Source: Pseudomonas parakoreensis (GTDB lineage: Bacteria; Pseudomonadota; Gammaproteobacteria; Pseudomonadales; Pseudomonadaceae). Taken from it: a DNA stretch of 64,000 bases. The position numbers were made by a program, and so were the translations under genes. A model generated the notes under the pieces. The model saw only the letters and a list, made by a program, of their open reading frames with translations. It made no database searches and had not been told where the DNA came from. Below, in pieces: positions 8,870 to 17,991 of the stretch (positions are counted from its first letter, which is position 1; the number at the start of each line of letters is the position of its first letter). The DNA is taken from assembly GCF_021602155.1 (NCBI RefSeq), contig NZ_BQHY01000011.1, forward strand, positions 124,001-188,000, given 5' to 3'.

Positions 8870-10474
8870 ATGCAAAACCATTTGATCGAGATTCGCGACC
8901 TGCGTGTAGCCTTTGGCGAGCAGGCCGTGGTGCACGGTTTGAACCTCGACATTCGCCGTGGTGAATGTCTGGCGCTGGTCGGTGAGTCCGGCTCGGGCAA
9001 GTCGGTCACGGCGCATTCGATCCTGCGTTTATTGCCAGGTAAAAGCGTCAGCAGCAGCGGTTCGATAACTTACAGCGGAGTGAACTTGCTGCAGGCCAGT
9101 GAGCAACACCTGCGCGGTTTACGCGGCAACCGGATTGCGATGATTTTCCAGGAGCCGATGACCTCGCTGAACCCGTTGCACACGGTGGAAAAGCAAGTCA
9201 GTGAAGTGCTGGAGATTCATAAAGGCCTGAAGGGTCGCGCGGCACGTGAGCGGACGCTGGAGCTGCTGGAACTGGTCGGTATTCGCCAGCCTTTGCAGCG
9301 CTTGAAAGCCTATCCGCATCAGCTGTCGGGCGGACAACGGCAACGGGTGATGATCGCCATGGCGCTGGCCAACGAGCCGGAACTGCTGATCGCCGATGAA
9401 CCGACCACCGCGCTGGACGTGACCGTGCAGCAGAAGATTCTTGAGCTGTTGATCGAACTGCAACAACGCCTGGGCATGTCACTGTTGCTGATCAGTCACG
9501 ATCTGAATCTGGTGCGACGCATCGCGCAACGGGTGTGCGTGATGCGCCACGGCGAAATCGTCGAACAGGCCGACTGCGAGACACTGTTTCGCACCCCGCA
9601 ACATCCTTACAGTCGCTTGTTGATCGAAGCCGAACCCAGCGGTGCTCCGGTGCCAAGTGCGTATCAACACAATCTGCTGGAAGTCGATGATCTGAAGGTC
9701 TGGTTTCCACTGCCCAAGGCACTGTTCAGTCGTTCGCAGGCGTACATCAAAGCGGTGGACGGCGTCAGCTTCCGCCTGCAACGCGGCAAAACGTTGGGGA
9801 TTGTCGGCGAATCCGGTTCGGGCAAATCCACGCTGGGCCAGGCGATCCTGCGGCTGGTGGAATCCGAGGGCGAGATCCGCTTCGGCAACAAGCAACTGAG
9901 CCTGCTCAATCAGCGTTTGATGCGCCCGTTGCGGCGGCAGATTCAAGTGGTGTTCCAGGACCCGTTCGGCAGCCTGAGCCCGCGCATGTCGGTGCAGCAG
10001 ATCATTGCCGAAGGTCTGCTGACTCACGGCATCGGCACCGAGGCCGAGCGCGAGGCGGCGGTGATTCGCGTACTGGAGGAAGTCGGCCTCGACCCGAAGA
10101 GTCGCCATCGCTACCCCCACGAATTTTCCGGCGGCCAGCGCCAGCGCATCTCCATCGCCCGCGCACTGGTGCTGGAGCCGGCGCTAATCCTGCTCGACGA
10201 ACCGACCTCGGCGCTGGATCGCACGGTGCAGAAACAAGTGGTGGAGCTGTTGCGACAATTGCAGATCAAGCATGGGCTGACCTATCTGTTCATCAGCCAT
10301 GACCTGGCGGTGGTGCAGGCACTGGCTCATGACTTGCTGGTGATCAAGGACGGCCAGGTGGTCGAGCAAGGGGCGTCGCGGGAGATATTTGCTGCGCCGC
10401 AGCATCCCTACACCCAGGAACTGCTGAAAGCCTCCGGCCTGAGCGTCCCGCGTAAAACTGCCGAGCTTGTGTAG
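8870..10474 (+). CDS. yejF: Peptide ABC transporter ATPase, YejF type (two fused nucleotide-binding domains)
   Basis: A 534-residue protein with two ABC domains in one chain. Domain 1 (about 5-255) has Walker [12 protein letters not shown], signature LSGGQRQRV and Walker [13 protein letters not shown]. Domain 2 (about 270-525) has [20 protein letters not shown] and [12 protein letters not shown]. An oligopeptide-transporter-like C-terminal extension (HPYSRLL and HPYTQELL) follows each domain. A ribosome site (GAGGAG) lies just before the ATG at 8870, which is preferred over the in-frame codon at 8831 inside yejE. Its TAG stop is formed by the first bases of a REP element, so the end of the protein may have been set by REP insertion. 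Confidence 0.94.
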   Translation: MQNHLIEIRDLRVAFGEQAVVHGLNLDIRRGECLALVGESGSGKSVTAHSILRLLPGKSVSSSGSITYSGVNLLQASEQHLRGLRGNRIAMIFQEPMTSLNPLHTVEKQVSEVLEIHKGLKGRAARERTLELLELVGIRQPLQRLKAYPHQLSGGQRQRVMIAMALANEPELLIADEPTTALDVTVQQKILELLIELQQRLGMSLLLISHDLNLVRRIAQRVCVMRHGEIVEQADCETLFRTPQHPYSRLLIEAEPSGAPVPSAYQHNLLEVDDLKVWFPLPKALFSRSQAYIKAVDGVSFRLQRGKTLGIVGESGSGKSTLGQAILRLVESEGEIRFGNKQLSLLNQRLMRPLRRQIQVVFQDPFGSLSPRMSVQQIIAEGLLTHGIGTEAEREAAVIRVLEEVGLDPKSRHRYPHEFSGGQRQRISIARALVLEPALILLDEPTSALDRTVQKQVVELLRQLQIKHGLTYLFISHDLAVVQALAHDLLVIKDGQVVEQGASREIFAAPQHPYTQELLKASGLSVPRKTAELV

Positions 10475-10550
10475 GAGCTGACGCAGGCTGCGATCTTTTG
10501 ATGTTGTTTTTTCAAGAGCGAAAGATCGCAGCCTGCGGCAGCTCCTACAG
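10471..10550. repeat. REPIN, GTAGGAGCTG type, overlapping the yejF stop
   Basis: Inverted arms GTAGGAGCTGACGCAGGCTG (from 10471) and the complement ending at 10550 enclose an A/T-rich loop with ATCTTTTGAT. Bases 10472-10474 are the yejF stop codon. Confidence 0.9.
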
Positions 10551-10671
10551 GGGATTGGTGGGGCCTGGAGAATATTTTTCGGGCACTGCATCCAAACGCC
10601 TCCGTCACGGGTAGTTCCAGTAGCAGCCCTCTTCGGCTGTCAGCGGTTTACCCCTTTCGGAGATAACACAG

Positions 10672-11193
10672 ATGAACATCACTCAACTGATTGGCCTCAC
10701 CGGTTTGCTCGCCCTGTCCTCGACAACCTTCGCCCAGAGCAGCTATCCCGACGCGATCAAAGTCCCGGAAGGCCACAAGATCGCCATGGAAACCACCGGC
10801 GTCGGCGAGATCACCTATGAATGCCGCGACAAGCCCAACGCGGTCGGACAAACCGAGTGGACCTTCGTCGGCCCGAAAGCGGTGCTCAATGATCGCAGCG
10901 GCCAGCAAGTCGGCACCTACTTCGGCCCGCCCGCCACCAGGCAGGCCAAGGACGGTTCGAAAGTCACCGGTACGCAATTGGCCGTCGCCCCGTCGAGCCC
11001 GGGCAACCTGCCCTATCAACTGGTCAAGGCCAACCCCGCCGAAGGCAAAGGCGCGATGAGTGGCGTGAGTTACATCCAGCGTGTCGCGCTCAAGGGCGGC
11101 GTGGCCCCGGGCAGCGAATGCACGGTGGCGAACAAGGGCAAACAGGAAGTGGTGAAATATCAGGCCGACTACATTTTCTGGGCGGCGAACTAG
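10672..11193 (+). CDS. DUF3455 family exported protein
   Basis: A 173-residue protein with a signal peptide (LIGLTGLLALSSTTFAQS) and a DUF3455 body containing YECRDK, WTFVGPKAVL, GTYFGPP and SYIQRVALKGG. Two cysteines (in YECRD and SECTV) might form a disulfide in the periplasm. The function of the family is unknown. It lies upstream of an ECF sigma/anti-sigma pair in the same orientation, an arrangement I recall as recurrent in Pseudomonas, so it may be a target or sensor of that sigma factor. The upstream region holds an ECF-like promoter pattern (GCATCC near 10588 and CGTC at 10603), which is only suggestive. A good AGATAA-type ribosome region precedes the ATG. Confidence 0.75.
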   Translation: MNITQLIGLTGLLALSSTTFAQSSYPDAIKVPEGHKIAMETTGVGEITYECRDKPNAVGQTEWTFVGPKAVLNDRSGQQVGTYFGPPATRQAKDGSKVTGTQLAVAPSSPGNLPYQLVKANPAEGKGAMSGVSYIQRVALKGGVAPGSECTVANKGKQEVVKYQADYIFWAAN

Positions 11194-11209
11194 CTCCTTG
11201 ATGCTTCTA

Positions 11210-11368
11210 TGGGAGCGAACTGGTGGCGAGGGGATTCATCCCCGATGGGGCGCGAAGCGCCCCAAAATCCGGCAACTGCGGAAGCAGGAATTCATCGCAA
11301 CCAACGGTTACGGCTGCTGTGCAGCCGGTCGGGGATGAATCCCCTCACCACAAAGGCTCGCTCCCACA
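11210..11368. repeat. Long palindromic intergenic repeat (GGCGAGGGGATTCATCCCC type)
   Basis: The left arm (GGGAGCGAACTGGTGGCGAG at about 11211) and the right arm (complement ending near 11368) are inverted, and inner arms GGGGATTCATCCCC and GGGGATGAATCCCC also pair. It resembles dispersed repeats of fluorescent pseudomonads and separates DUF3455 from the sigma factor gene. Confidence 0.7.
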
Positions 11369-11419
11369 GTAGAAGACTGTTGGCTGGATGTTTGAAGAAT
11401 GTGAGCTAGATTGCACCCC

Positions 11420-11956
11420 ATGTCTTTGCCTGAACCGCTGTTCGATTACGAAGCCCGTCTCACGGCCTGCGCCCGCGGCGAGCACTCGGCCCTGCGCGAT
11501 TTATATGTGCAGGAAGGCCCGCGCCTGCTCGGCGTGGCCAAGCGGCTGCTACGTGACACGGCGCTGGCCGAAGACATCGTGCATGAAGCATTCATCAAGA
11601 TCTGGAACGGTGCGGCGCAGTTCGATCCGGCGCGCGGCTCGGCGCGGGGCTGGATGTTCAGCGTGACCCGGCATCTGGCGCTGAATCTGCTGCGCAATCA
11701 GGCTCGGGAGACGCCGTTCAGCGAAGATCATGAAATGCCTGCCGAAGAAGATGACGGCTTCTATGCCCAGGCGCATTCGGGGCGCATCCATCGCTGCCTG
11801 GAACAACTCGACCCACAACGCCGAAGCTGCATCCTCCACGCCTATGTCGATGGCTACAGCCACGCGCAGATTTCCCAACGATTGGGCACGCCGCTGGGCA
11901 CGGTCAAAGCCTGGATCAAACGCAGCCTCAACGCTTTGCGGGAGTGCATGGGATGA
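11420..11956 (+). CDS. ECF-type RNA polymerase sigma factor
   Basis: A 178-residue sigma-70 family protein with only regions 2 and 4. Region 2 (about 20-90) shows LYVQEGPRLLGVAKRLL, then AEDIVHEAFIKIW and GWMFSVTRHLALNLLR. Region 4 (about 120-175) shows LDPQRRSCILHAYVDGYSHA followed by a helix-turn-helix (QRLGTPLGTVKAWIKRSL). It is translationally coupled to the next gene through a 4-base ATGA overlap with an anti-sigma factor. The sequence resembles SigK/RpoE-like ECF proteins controlled by RskA-type anti-sigma factors. The ATG at 11420 is preferred to the TTG at 11411. The signal it responds to is not visible. Confidence 0.9.
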   Translation: MSLPEPLFDYEARLTACARGEHSALRDLYVQEGPRLLGVAKRLLRDTALAEDIVHEAFIKIWNGAAQFDPARGSARGWMFSVTRHLALNLLRNQARETPFSEDHEMPAEEDDGFYAQAHSGRIHRCLEQLDPQRRSCILHAYVDGYSHAQISQRLGTPLGTVKAWIKRSLNALRECMG

Positions 11957-12654
11957 CCACTGAAGCGGCGCAGGAACGCGATGAACTGGCCAGTGAATAC
12001 GTGCTCGGCACCCTGTCGGCGCCGGAGCGTGAAGCGGTGCAACGACGCTTGCCCCACGAGCCCGAACTGCAAGCGGCGGTGGACGCGTGGGAGCGGCGCT
12101 TGCTCGACCTGACCGATCTCGCCGGGACGCAGCAGCCATCGCCGCACTTGTGGCCGCGTATCGAGCGCAGTGTCGAGCAACGCTCACGAAAAACACCGGC
12201 TCCGGCGCCCACCTCATGGTGGAATCTGCTGCCGCTGTGGCGTGGGCTGAGTGCGTTCGGACTGGCTGCGACGCTGATCCTGGGCTCGATTCTGCTGACC
12301 CAGACCACGCCGAAACCCAGTTATCTGGTGGTGCTGGTCGCGCCGCAGGACAAGGCGCCGGGCTGGGTGATTCAGGCCAGCAACGCCCGGGAAATTCAGC
12401 TGATCCCGCTGGGCGTGGTCGAAGTGCCGGCGGACAAGGCGCTGGAGTTCTGGACCAAGGCTGACGGCTGGCAAGGGCCGGTGTCGCTGGGGCTGGTCAA
12501 GCCGGGCCAGGCGCTGTCGGTGCCGCTGGACAAGCTGCCGCCGCTGCAACCGAATCAGCTGTTCGAGCTGACGCTGGAAGGCGCCAATGGCTCGCCGATC
12601 GGTAAACCGACCGGGCCGATTCAGGCGATCGGCCGCGCCGTCAAAGTGCTTTGA
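11953..12654 (+). CDS. RskA-like anti-sigma factor (membrane)
   Basis: A 233-residue protein. The N-terminal cytoplasmic domain (about 1-75) has the anti-sigma signature ELASEYVLGTLSAPEREAV. It is followed by one membrane helix (GLSAFGLAATLILGSILL, about 100-117) and a periplasmic RskA domain containing WVIQASNAREIQLIPLG and ALEFWTK. It has no zinc-binding His-Cys-Cys motif, so it is not a ZAS redox sensor. The start was chosen at the ATGA overlap with the sigma gene. It should hold the sigma factor inactive until the periplasmic domain is cleaved or senses a signal. Confidence 0.85.
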   Translation: MTTEAAQERDELASEYVLGTLSAPEREAVQRRLPHEPELQAAVDAWERRLLDLTDLAGTQQPSPHLWPRIERSVEQRSRKTPAPAPTSWWNLLPLWRGLSAFGLAATLILGSILLTQTTPKPSYLVVLVAPQDKAPGWVIQASNAREIQLIPLGVVEVPADKALEFWTKADGWQGPVSLGLVKPGQALSVPLDKLPPLQPNQLFELTLEGANGSPIGKPTGPIQAIGRAVKVL

Positions 12655-12661
12655 ACCCGCG

Positions 12662-13744
12662 TTAACCGGCCTTGGCCATGCAGCGTTTGTAGCGCTCATC
12701 CACGCGTTTGGCGAACCACGCCGTGGTCAGTTTGCGGGTGATTTTCGGGCTCTGCAGGACGATCCCCGGCAACACCGCACGTGGCAAGGTCTTGCCTTCA
12801 GCCTTCTCGGCCAGTTCGAACACGCGCTGGTAGAGTTTGGTTTCTTCGAATTCCAGGGTCTTGCCCTTCTCCAGTTGATCGCGAATCGTCGGGTTGCGCA
12901 GGCCCAGCGACTTGCCGAGGGTGCGCACCGCCAGTTCGGTGCTGCCGGGCATGATCGAGTCGTAGCGAATCAAGTCGCCATCCAGCGCCAGCGGGATGCC
13001 CGAGGCTCGGCTGACGGCGTTCTGGAACGCGGCATTGCGGCTGGCGTACCAACCGGCGTTGAAGTCGGCGAAGCGATACAGCGGCTCGCGGTAACTCACC
13101 GGGTAGCCAAGCAAATGCGCGATGCCGAAGTACATGCCGCCTCGGCGGGTGAACACTTCGTGGCGGATCGTGCCGTCTACCGGGTATGGATAGTCCTTGG
13201 CGTGCTGCTCAGCGAATTCGATACTGACCTGCATCGGTCCGGCGGTGTGTACCGGGTTGAAGCCACCGAACAAGGTGCGGCCCATCGGCACCCTGCCGAT
13301 GAAGTCATCAAAAATGGCGCTGAGTTCTTTTTCACTGCGCGCCGCGCTCAGGCGTTCGCTGTAGGTCTTGCCGTTGGTGGAGCGCACTTGCAGCGCGCCG
13401 CTGACCAACAGGCCGGGGATATGCACTTTGGCGGCACGACGGTCGATTTCGTCGCGAGCGATCTTGCCCAGCCCCGGCACCGTCGGGTCGACCTGATAGG
13501 TCGATTCCTGCTCGGCCACGGCCAGCACTGAACAGAGATTCTGTGTGGTCGGGCTGATGTGCTGAGCGGCGAACGCGGCGTAGATGTCGGTGGCCCAGCC
13601 CTCGCGGTCGGGCACTTTGGCCGGCATCAGCCGCACTATTTCGGCCTTCACTTCGGCGGGTGCGCGGGCGACAGGCTCACCGCTGCGCTGCCCCGCGCAA
13701 CCGGCGAGCGCCAGCAACGCGGCGAGGGTAATGAGTAATCGCAT
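12662..13744 (-). CDS. DUF1615 lipoprotein
   Basis: A 360-residue predicted lipoprotein. The N-terminus MRLLITLAALLALAGCAGQ carries a lipobox (LAGC) at residue 16. The rest matches DUF1615 (E. coli YaiW-like surface lipoprotein) with motifs CSVLAVAEQESTYQVDP, FGGFNPVHTAGPMQV, HAKDYPYP and FADFNAGWYASRN. The pattern of a Glu-containing helix (AEQEST) and GPMQVS is reminiscent of lytic transglycosylase folds, an inference only. It converges with the anti-sigma gene, with 7 bases between the stops. Confidence 0.82.
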   Translation of the reverse strand: MRLLITLAALLALAGCAGQRSGEPVARAPAEVKAEIVRLMPAKVPDREGWATDIYAAFAAQHISPTTQNLCSVLAVAEQESTYQVDPTVPGLGKIARDEIDRRAAKVHIPGLLVSGALQVRSTNGKTYSERLSAARSEKELSAIFDDFIGRVPMGRTLFGGFNPVHTAGPMQVSIEFAEQHAKDYPYPVDGTIRHEVFTRRGGMYFGIAHLLGYPVSYREPLYRFADFNAGWYASRNAAFQNAVSRASGIPLALDGDLIRYDSIMPGSTELAVRTLGKSLGLRNPTIRDQLEKGKTLEFEETKLYQRVFELAEKAEGKTLPRAVLPGIVLQSPKITRKLTTAWFAKRVDERYKRCMAKAG

Positions 13745-13790
13745 GTTGCTTCATCCAGTCCATTAAGCCCGGACACCATACACAATCCGT

Positions 13791-13875
13791 GTAGGAGCTG
13801 CCGCAGGCTGCGATCTTTTGATCTTGTCTTTTAAAAACCAAGTCAAAAGATCGCAGCCTGCGGCAGCTCCTACAG
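13791..13875. repeat. REPIN, GTAGGAGCTGCC type
   Basis: Inverted arms start at 13791 (GTAGGAGCTGCCGCAGGCTG) and end at about 13875, with an A/T-rich loop. It lies in the divergent region between the DUF1615 gene and the TonB receptor. Confidence 0.9.
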
Positions 13876-13908
13876 GTGAATGTGTTTTCCGGATTGATGA
13901 CAAACTGA

Positions 13909-13938
13909 TTGCAAAACGTTACTGCGAACTCCTATCAT
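13909..13938 (+). promoter_or_regulatory. Candidate sigma-70 promoter for the 14-kb TonB receptor
   Basis: TTGCAA (13909-13914) and TATCAT (13933-13938) are 18 bases apart, about 80 bases before the ATG. I see no convincing Fur box here, only an ATCATT half-site overlapping the -10. Confidence 0.35.
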
Positions 13939-14020
13939 TTGCGCCTGGAGTCGTATTTGCGCAAGGAGTTCCCCGCGCAGTTCTAATTTTCTCACCGGCC
14001 GTACGCCTCCAGGTATCGAC

Positions 14021-16225
14021 ATGCCCGCTTCAACTCGACTCGCTGTCCCGTTCCGCCCGACGCTTCTCGCCCTGCTGTGCTCCCTGACCGTCACCGCCCA
14101 CGCTGCCGATGAAAACGGCAAGGCGCTGGTGCTCGACAATGTCAACGTCAACGCCCAGGCACCGACGTCCAACGCCCTGCCCCCGGTCTACTCCGGCGGT
14201 CAGGTCGCCCGTGGTGGTCAACTCGGCGTGCTCGGCAATCAGGACATGATGGACGTGCCGTTCAGCGCCGCGTCGTACACCGAACAGCTGATTCAGGACC
14301 AACAGGCGGAAAATGTCGCCGACGTCCTGCTTAACGATGCCTCCGTGCGTCAGGCTTCGGGCTTCTCCAACCAGGCGCAGGTGTTCATGATTCGCGGCCT
14401 GCCGCTGAACGGTGACGACATTTCCTATAACGGTCTCTACGGCGTGCTGCCCCGGCAGATCATTTCCAGCGACGCCCTGGAGCGCGTGGAAGTGTTCAAA
14501 GGCCCGAACGCCTTCATCAATGGCGTGACCCCGACCGGCTCCGGCATCGGCGGTGGCGTCAACCTGCAGCCCAAGCGTGCCGGCGACGAGCCGCTGCGCC
14601 GCTACACCACCGACATCAACAGTGAAGGCCGGATCGGTCAGCACCTCGATATCGGCCAGCGTTTCGGCGAAGACAACCGCTTTGGCGCGCGGGTCAACCT
14701 GTCCCAGCGCGAAGGCGACACCGGCATCGATCACGAAAACCAGCGTTCGAAACTGTTCGCCATCGGCCTCGATTATCGCGGTGACGCGCTGCGTATTTCC
14801 GGCGACTTCGCCTACCAGAAGGAACGCGTCAACGGTGGCCGCAACTCAGTCAACCTCGGCACCGCCACGCACATTCCGGACGCGCCGTCGGCCGACACCA
14901 ACTACGCGCCAAAGTGGGGCTACACCGACATCGAAGACACTTTCGGCATGCTCCGCGCCGAATACGACCTGAACGACAACTGGACCGCGTACGTCGCCGG
15001 CGGCGCCAAGCACACCCGCGAAGTCGGCCGCTACAACTCAACCACGCTGGTGGGCAACAACGGCGCCTCGTACACCACCGGCTCGTTCATCCCCCACGAC
15101 GAGGACAACACCAGCCTGATGGCCGGCCTCAACGGCAAATTCAACACCGGCGCGGTCAGCCACAAGCTCAATTTCGGTTTGAGCGGCCTGTGGGCCGAAC
15201 AGCGCAGCGCCTATGATTTCGACCTGACCCAGTACGCCAACCATATCTACCACCCGGTGGAAACGCCGTCGCCGGTCGGTAATTTTTCCGGCGGCGACCT
15301 CAGCGATCCGGGCATCGTCGGCAAGACCTTCAACCGCAGCCTCGCGCTCTCCGACACCCTCGGTTTCTTCGATGACCGCCTGCTGATCACCGCCGGGCTG
15401 CGTCGTCAGCAACTGGTGGTGCAAGGCTACAACTACGCCAGTTACGGCAGCGGCAGCCGCAAGTCGAGCTACGACGAATCGATCACCACGCCGGTCTACG
15501 GCATTGTCTTCAAACCGTGGGAGCACGTGTCGTTCTACGCCAACCACATCGAAGGTCTGGCGCAAGGCCCGACTTCGCCGACCAGCACCGGCGGTTTGCG
15601 CGTGACCAACGGCAACGAAGTCTACGCACCGGCGCGCTCCAAGCAGACCGAGGCCGGGGTCAAGGTCGACATGGGCACTTACGGCGCGAGCCTTGGCGTG
15701 TATCGCATCGAACAGCCGAGCGACGGTTACTGCGAAATCAACAGCGCCACCACCTGCACCTACGTGCGTGAAGGCGAGCAGATCAACAAAGGCGTAGAGA
15801 TGAACGTGTTCGGCGAGCCGATCAACGGCCTGCGCCTGATCAGCGGCCTGACACTGATGGACACCGAACTGCGCAACACCCAGAACGGTGCCAACGACGG
15901 CAACCGCGCCATCGGCGTGCCAAGCTTCCAGTTCAACGCCGGCGCCGACTGGGATGTACCGGGCCTGCAAGGCGTGGCGCTGAATGCGCGGATGCTGCGC
16001 ACCGGCGGCCAATATGCCGATGCGGCCAACAACCTCAGCCTGCCAACCTGGAACCGCTTCGATGCCGGTGCGCGTTACGCCTTCAAGGTCGCGCAGAAAG
16101 ACGTGACCCTGCGTCTGGGCGTCGAAAACCTGGCCAACAAGAAGTACTGGGAATCGGCGCAGGGCGGCTATCTGACCCAGGGTGAGCCACGGGTGGCGAA
16201 GTTGTCGGGGACGATCGATTTCTAA
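14021..16225 (+). CDS. TonB-dependent siderophore receptor
   Basis: A 734-residue outer-membrane receptor. A signal peptide ends near AHAADENG (residue 29). The plug (about 60-190) shows MDVPFSAASYTEQLIQDQQA, VRQASGFSNQAQVFMIRGLP, LERVEVFKGPNAFINGV and GIGGGVNLQPKRA. The barrel ends with ENLANKKYWESAQGGYLTQG and a terminal Phe (SGTIDF). The plug spacing and barrel end are those of the siderophore receptor class (FhuA/FiuA-like). There is no N-terminal signalling domain, so it is not a sigma-regulator transducer. No siderophore genes are adjacent, so the ligand is probably a xenosiderophore. An intrinsic terminator follows. Confidence 0.9.
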   Translation: MPASTRLAVPFRPTLLALLCSLTVTAHAADENGKALVLDNVNVNAQAPTSNALPPVYSGGQVARGGQLGVLGNQDMMDVPFSAASYTEQLIQDQQAENVADVLLNDASVRQASGFSNQAQVFMIRGLPLNGDDISYNGLYGVLPRQIISSDALERVEVFKGPNAFINGVTPTGSGIGGGVNLQPKRAGDEPLRRYTTDINSEGRIGQHLDIGQRFGEDNRFGARVNLSQREGDTGIDHENQRSKLFAIGLDYRGDALRISGDFAYQKERVNGGRNSVNLGTATHIPDAPSADTNYAPKWGYTDIEDTFGMLRAEYDLNDNWTAYVAGGAKHTREVGRYNSTTLVGNNGASYTTGSFIPHDEDNTSLMAGLNGKFNTGAVSHKLNFGLSGLWAEQRSAYDFDLTQYANHIYHPVETPSPVGNFSGGDLSDPGIVGKTFNRSLALSDTLGFFDDRLLITAGLRRQQLVVQGYNYASYGSGSRKSSYDESITTPVYGIVFKPWEHVSFYANHIEGLAQGPTSPTSTGGLRVTNGNEVYAPARSKQTEAGVKVDMGTYGASLGVYRIEQPSDGYCEINSATTCTYVREGEQINKGVEMNVFGEPINGLRLISGLTLMDTELRNTQNGANDGNRAIGVPSFQFNAGADWDVPGLQGVALNARMLRTGGQYADAANNLSLPTWNRFDAGARYAFKVAQKDVTLRLGVENLANKKYWESAQGGYLTQGEPRVAKLSGTIDF

Positions 16226-16240
16226 AACGCTGCCAAATTG

Positions 16241-16285
16241 AAAAAGGCCCCGCAGCTTCAGCGCTGTGGGGCCTTTTTGGTTTTT
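16241..16285 (+). terminator. Intrinsic terminator after the siderophore receptor
   Basis: Inverted arms AAAAAGGCCCCGCAG and CTGTGGGGCCTTTTT form a stem with a short loop, followed by T-rich sequence. The A-run upstream makes it potentially bidirectional. Confidence 0.85.
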
Positions 16286-16303
16286 GGGTGCCTGAAAAGG
16301 CCT

Positions 16304-16370
16304 TTTCGCGAGCAGGCTCGCTCCCACATTGGAATGCGTTCGACTGTGGGAGCGAGCCTGCTCGCGAAGA
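16304..16370. repeat. REP pair, GTGGGAGCGAGC type, arms in reversed order
   Basis: TTCGCGAGCAGGCTCGCTCC near 16305 is followed by GTGGGAGCGAGCCTGCTCGC ending near 16368. The two arms point away from each other compared with most pairs here. Confidence 0.85.
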
Positions 16371-16435
16371 GGCCGGCACTGGCTAGCCTTTCCATCTGAT
16401 CCATACTTGCTGCACAGCCAACGGAGGACAGGCTC

Positions 16436-17971
16436 ATGCACCGCAGCGACGTTCTGATCATCGGCGCCGGCCCGACCGGTCTGGTGCTGGCTCTGTGGCT
16501 GAGCAAACTGGGCGTGCGCGTGCGTATCATCGACAAGACCTCCGCGCCCGGCACCACCTCGCGGGCGCTGGCGGTGCAGGCGCGCACGCTGGAGTTGTAT
16601 CGTCAGCTGGATCTGGCCGACACCGTGGTGCGCAACGGGCACAAGGTCGCGGCGGCGCATTTCTGGGTCAAGGGCAAACCGGTTGCGCAGTTGCCGCTGC
16701 AGCGCATCGGCGAAGGCCTGACGCCCTACTCGTTCATCGAAATCTTTCCCCAGGACCAGCACGAACGGCTGCTGCTCGAACGCCTCGAAGACTATGACGT
16801 GGTGGTTGAGCGCAACACCGAACTCGAAAGTTTTGAAGAACTCGGCGACGGCCTCACCGCGCATCTGCGCTTGCCCGACGGGCAGCAGGAAATCTGTCAG
16901 GCATGCTTTCTCGCGGGCTGCGATGGCGCGCGTTCGGTGGTGCGCAAAACCCTCGACACCGGTTTCCCGGGCGGCACCTATCAGCAGATTTTTTACGTCG
17001 CGGATGTGCAGGCCAGCGGCCCGGCGCTTAACGGTGATTTGCACCTGGATCTGGACGAAGCGGATTTTCTCGCCGTCTTCCCGTTGGCCGGCGAAGGCCG
17101 TGCGCGATTGATCGGCACGGTGCGCGATGAGCGTGCCGACCGCGCCGAAACCCTGCAATTCGCCGACGTCAGCCGCCGCGCCATCGAACACCTGAACGTA
17201 CACATCGACGAGGTCAACTGGTTCTCCACCTACCGTGTGCATCACCGCGTGGCCGAGCACTTTCGCAGCGGTCGGGCGTTTCTGCTCGGTGACGCGGCGC
17301 ACGTGCACAGCCCCGCCGGCGGCCAGGGCATGAACACCGGGATTGGCGATGCAATCAACCTGGCGTGGAAACTCGTCGCCGTGCTCAACGGCAGCGCCAC
17401 GGCGCAACTGCTCGACACTTACGAAACCGAGCGTATCGCGTTCGCCCGCCGATTGGTGTCGACCACCGACAAAGTATTCACGTTCGTCACCGCCGAGGGG
17501 CGCATCGCCGATCTGCTGCGCACGCGCCTGGCACCGTTTCTGATCCCGAAAATGGCCACGTTCGACGCCAGCCGCGAATTCCTCTTTCGCACCGTCTCGC
17601 AAGTCACCCTCAACTATCGCGGCATGCCGCTGAGCCAGGGCAGCGCCGGCCACGTCCACGGCGGCGACCGCTTGCCGTGGGCGCATGATGGTGAGGGCGA
17701 TAATTACGAGCCGCTACGCCAGCCCTGCTGGCAGGTGCATGTGTACGGCGACACCAGCGACGAGATGATCGCCTGGTGCCACGAACATCATTTGCCGCTG
17801 CACGTGTTCGATTGGCGCCCGGCGTTTGACACGGCGGGGTTGGGGCGTAACGGGTTTTATCTGCTGCGCCCGGATACCTATGTGGCGATTGCCGACAACA
17901 GTGCGGATCCGAAGGTGATCGAGCGGTATTTCCGCGATCACGGCATCCGGCCCTACTTCAACGGCCCCTGA
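16436..17971 (+). CDS. FAD-dependent monooxygenase (PHBH-type aromatic hydroxylase family)
   Basis: A 511-residue cytoplasmic flavoprotein. The N-terminal Rossmann motif DVLIIGAGPTGLVLALWLSK binds the ADP part of FAD. The DG motif GCDGARSVVRK (about residue 161) and the GD motif GRAFLLGDAAHVHSPAGGQG (about 278-297) complete the group-A flavin monooxygenase signature. A C-terminal thioredoxin-like domain (about 400-505) matches the phenol 2-monooxygenase-like subgroup. Such enzymes use NAD(P)H and oxygen to hydroxylate aromatic substrates. It stands alone between repeats with no ring-cleavage genes nearby, so the substrate cannot be inferred. Confidence 0.85.
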   Translation: MHRSDVLIIGAGPTGLVLALWLSKLGVRVRIIDKTSAPGTTSRALAVQARTLELYRQLDLADTVVRNGHKVAAAHFWVKGKPVAQLPLQRIGEGLTPYSFIEIFPQDQHERLLLERLEDYDVVVERNTELESFEELGDGLTAHLRLPDGQQEICQACFLAGCDGARSVVRKTLDTGFPGGTYQQIFYVADVQASGPALNGDLHLDLDEADFLAVFPLAGEGRARLIGTVRDERADRAETLQFADVSRRAIEHLNVHIDEVNWFSTYRVHHRVAEHFRSGRAFLLGDAAHVHSPAGGQGMNTGIGDAINLAWKLVAVLNGSATAQLLDTYETERIAFARRLVSTTDKVFTFVTAEGRIADLLRTRLAPFLIPKMATFDASREFLFRTVSQVTLNYRGMPLSQGSAGHVHGGDRLPWAHDGEGDNYEPLRQPCWQVHVYGDTSDEMIAWCHEHHLPLHVFDWRPAFDTAGLGRNGFYLLRPDTYVAIADNSADPKVIERYFRDHGIRPYFNGP

Positions 17972-17991
17972 CCCAAGAACACCCTGAATAC

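Noticed and set aside
13918-13942. Fur box upstream of the siderophore receptor
   Set aside because: Only one ATCATT half-site matches; the rest does not fit the 19-base consensus.
15038-17686. An 882-codon minus-strand frame across the siderophore receptor and monooxygenase genes
   Set aside because: It spans two convincing genes, an intrinsic terminator and a REP pair, and has no family motifs.
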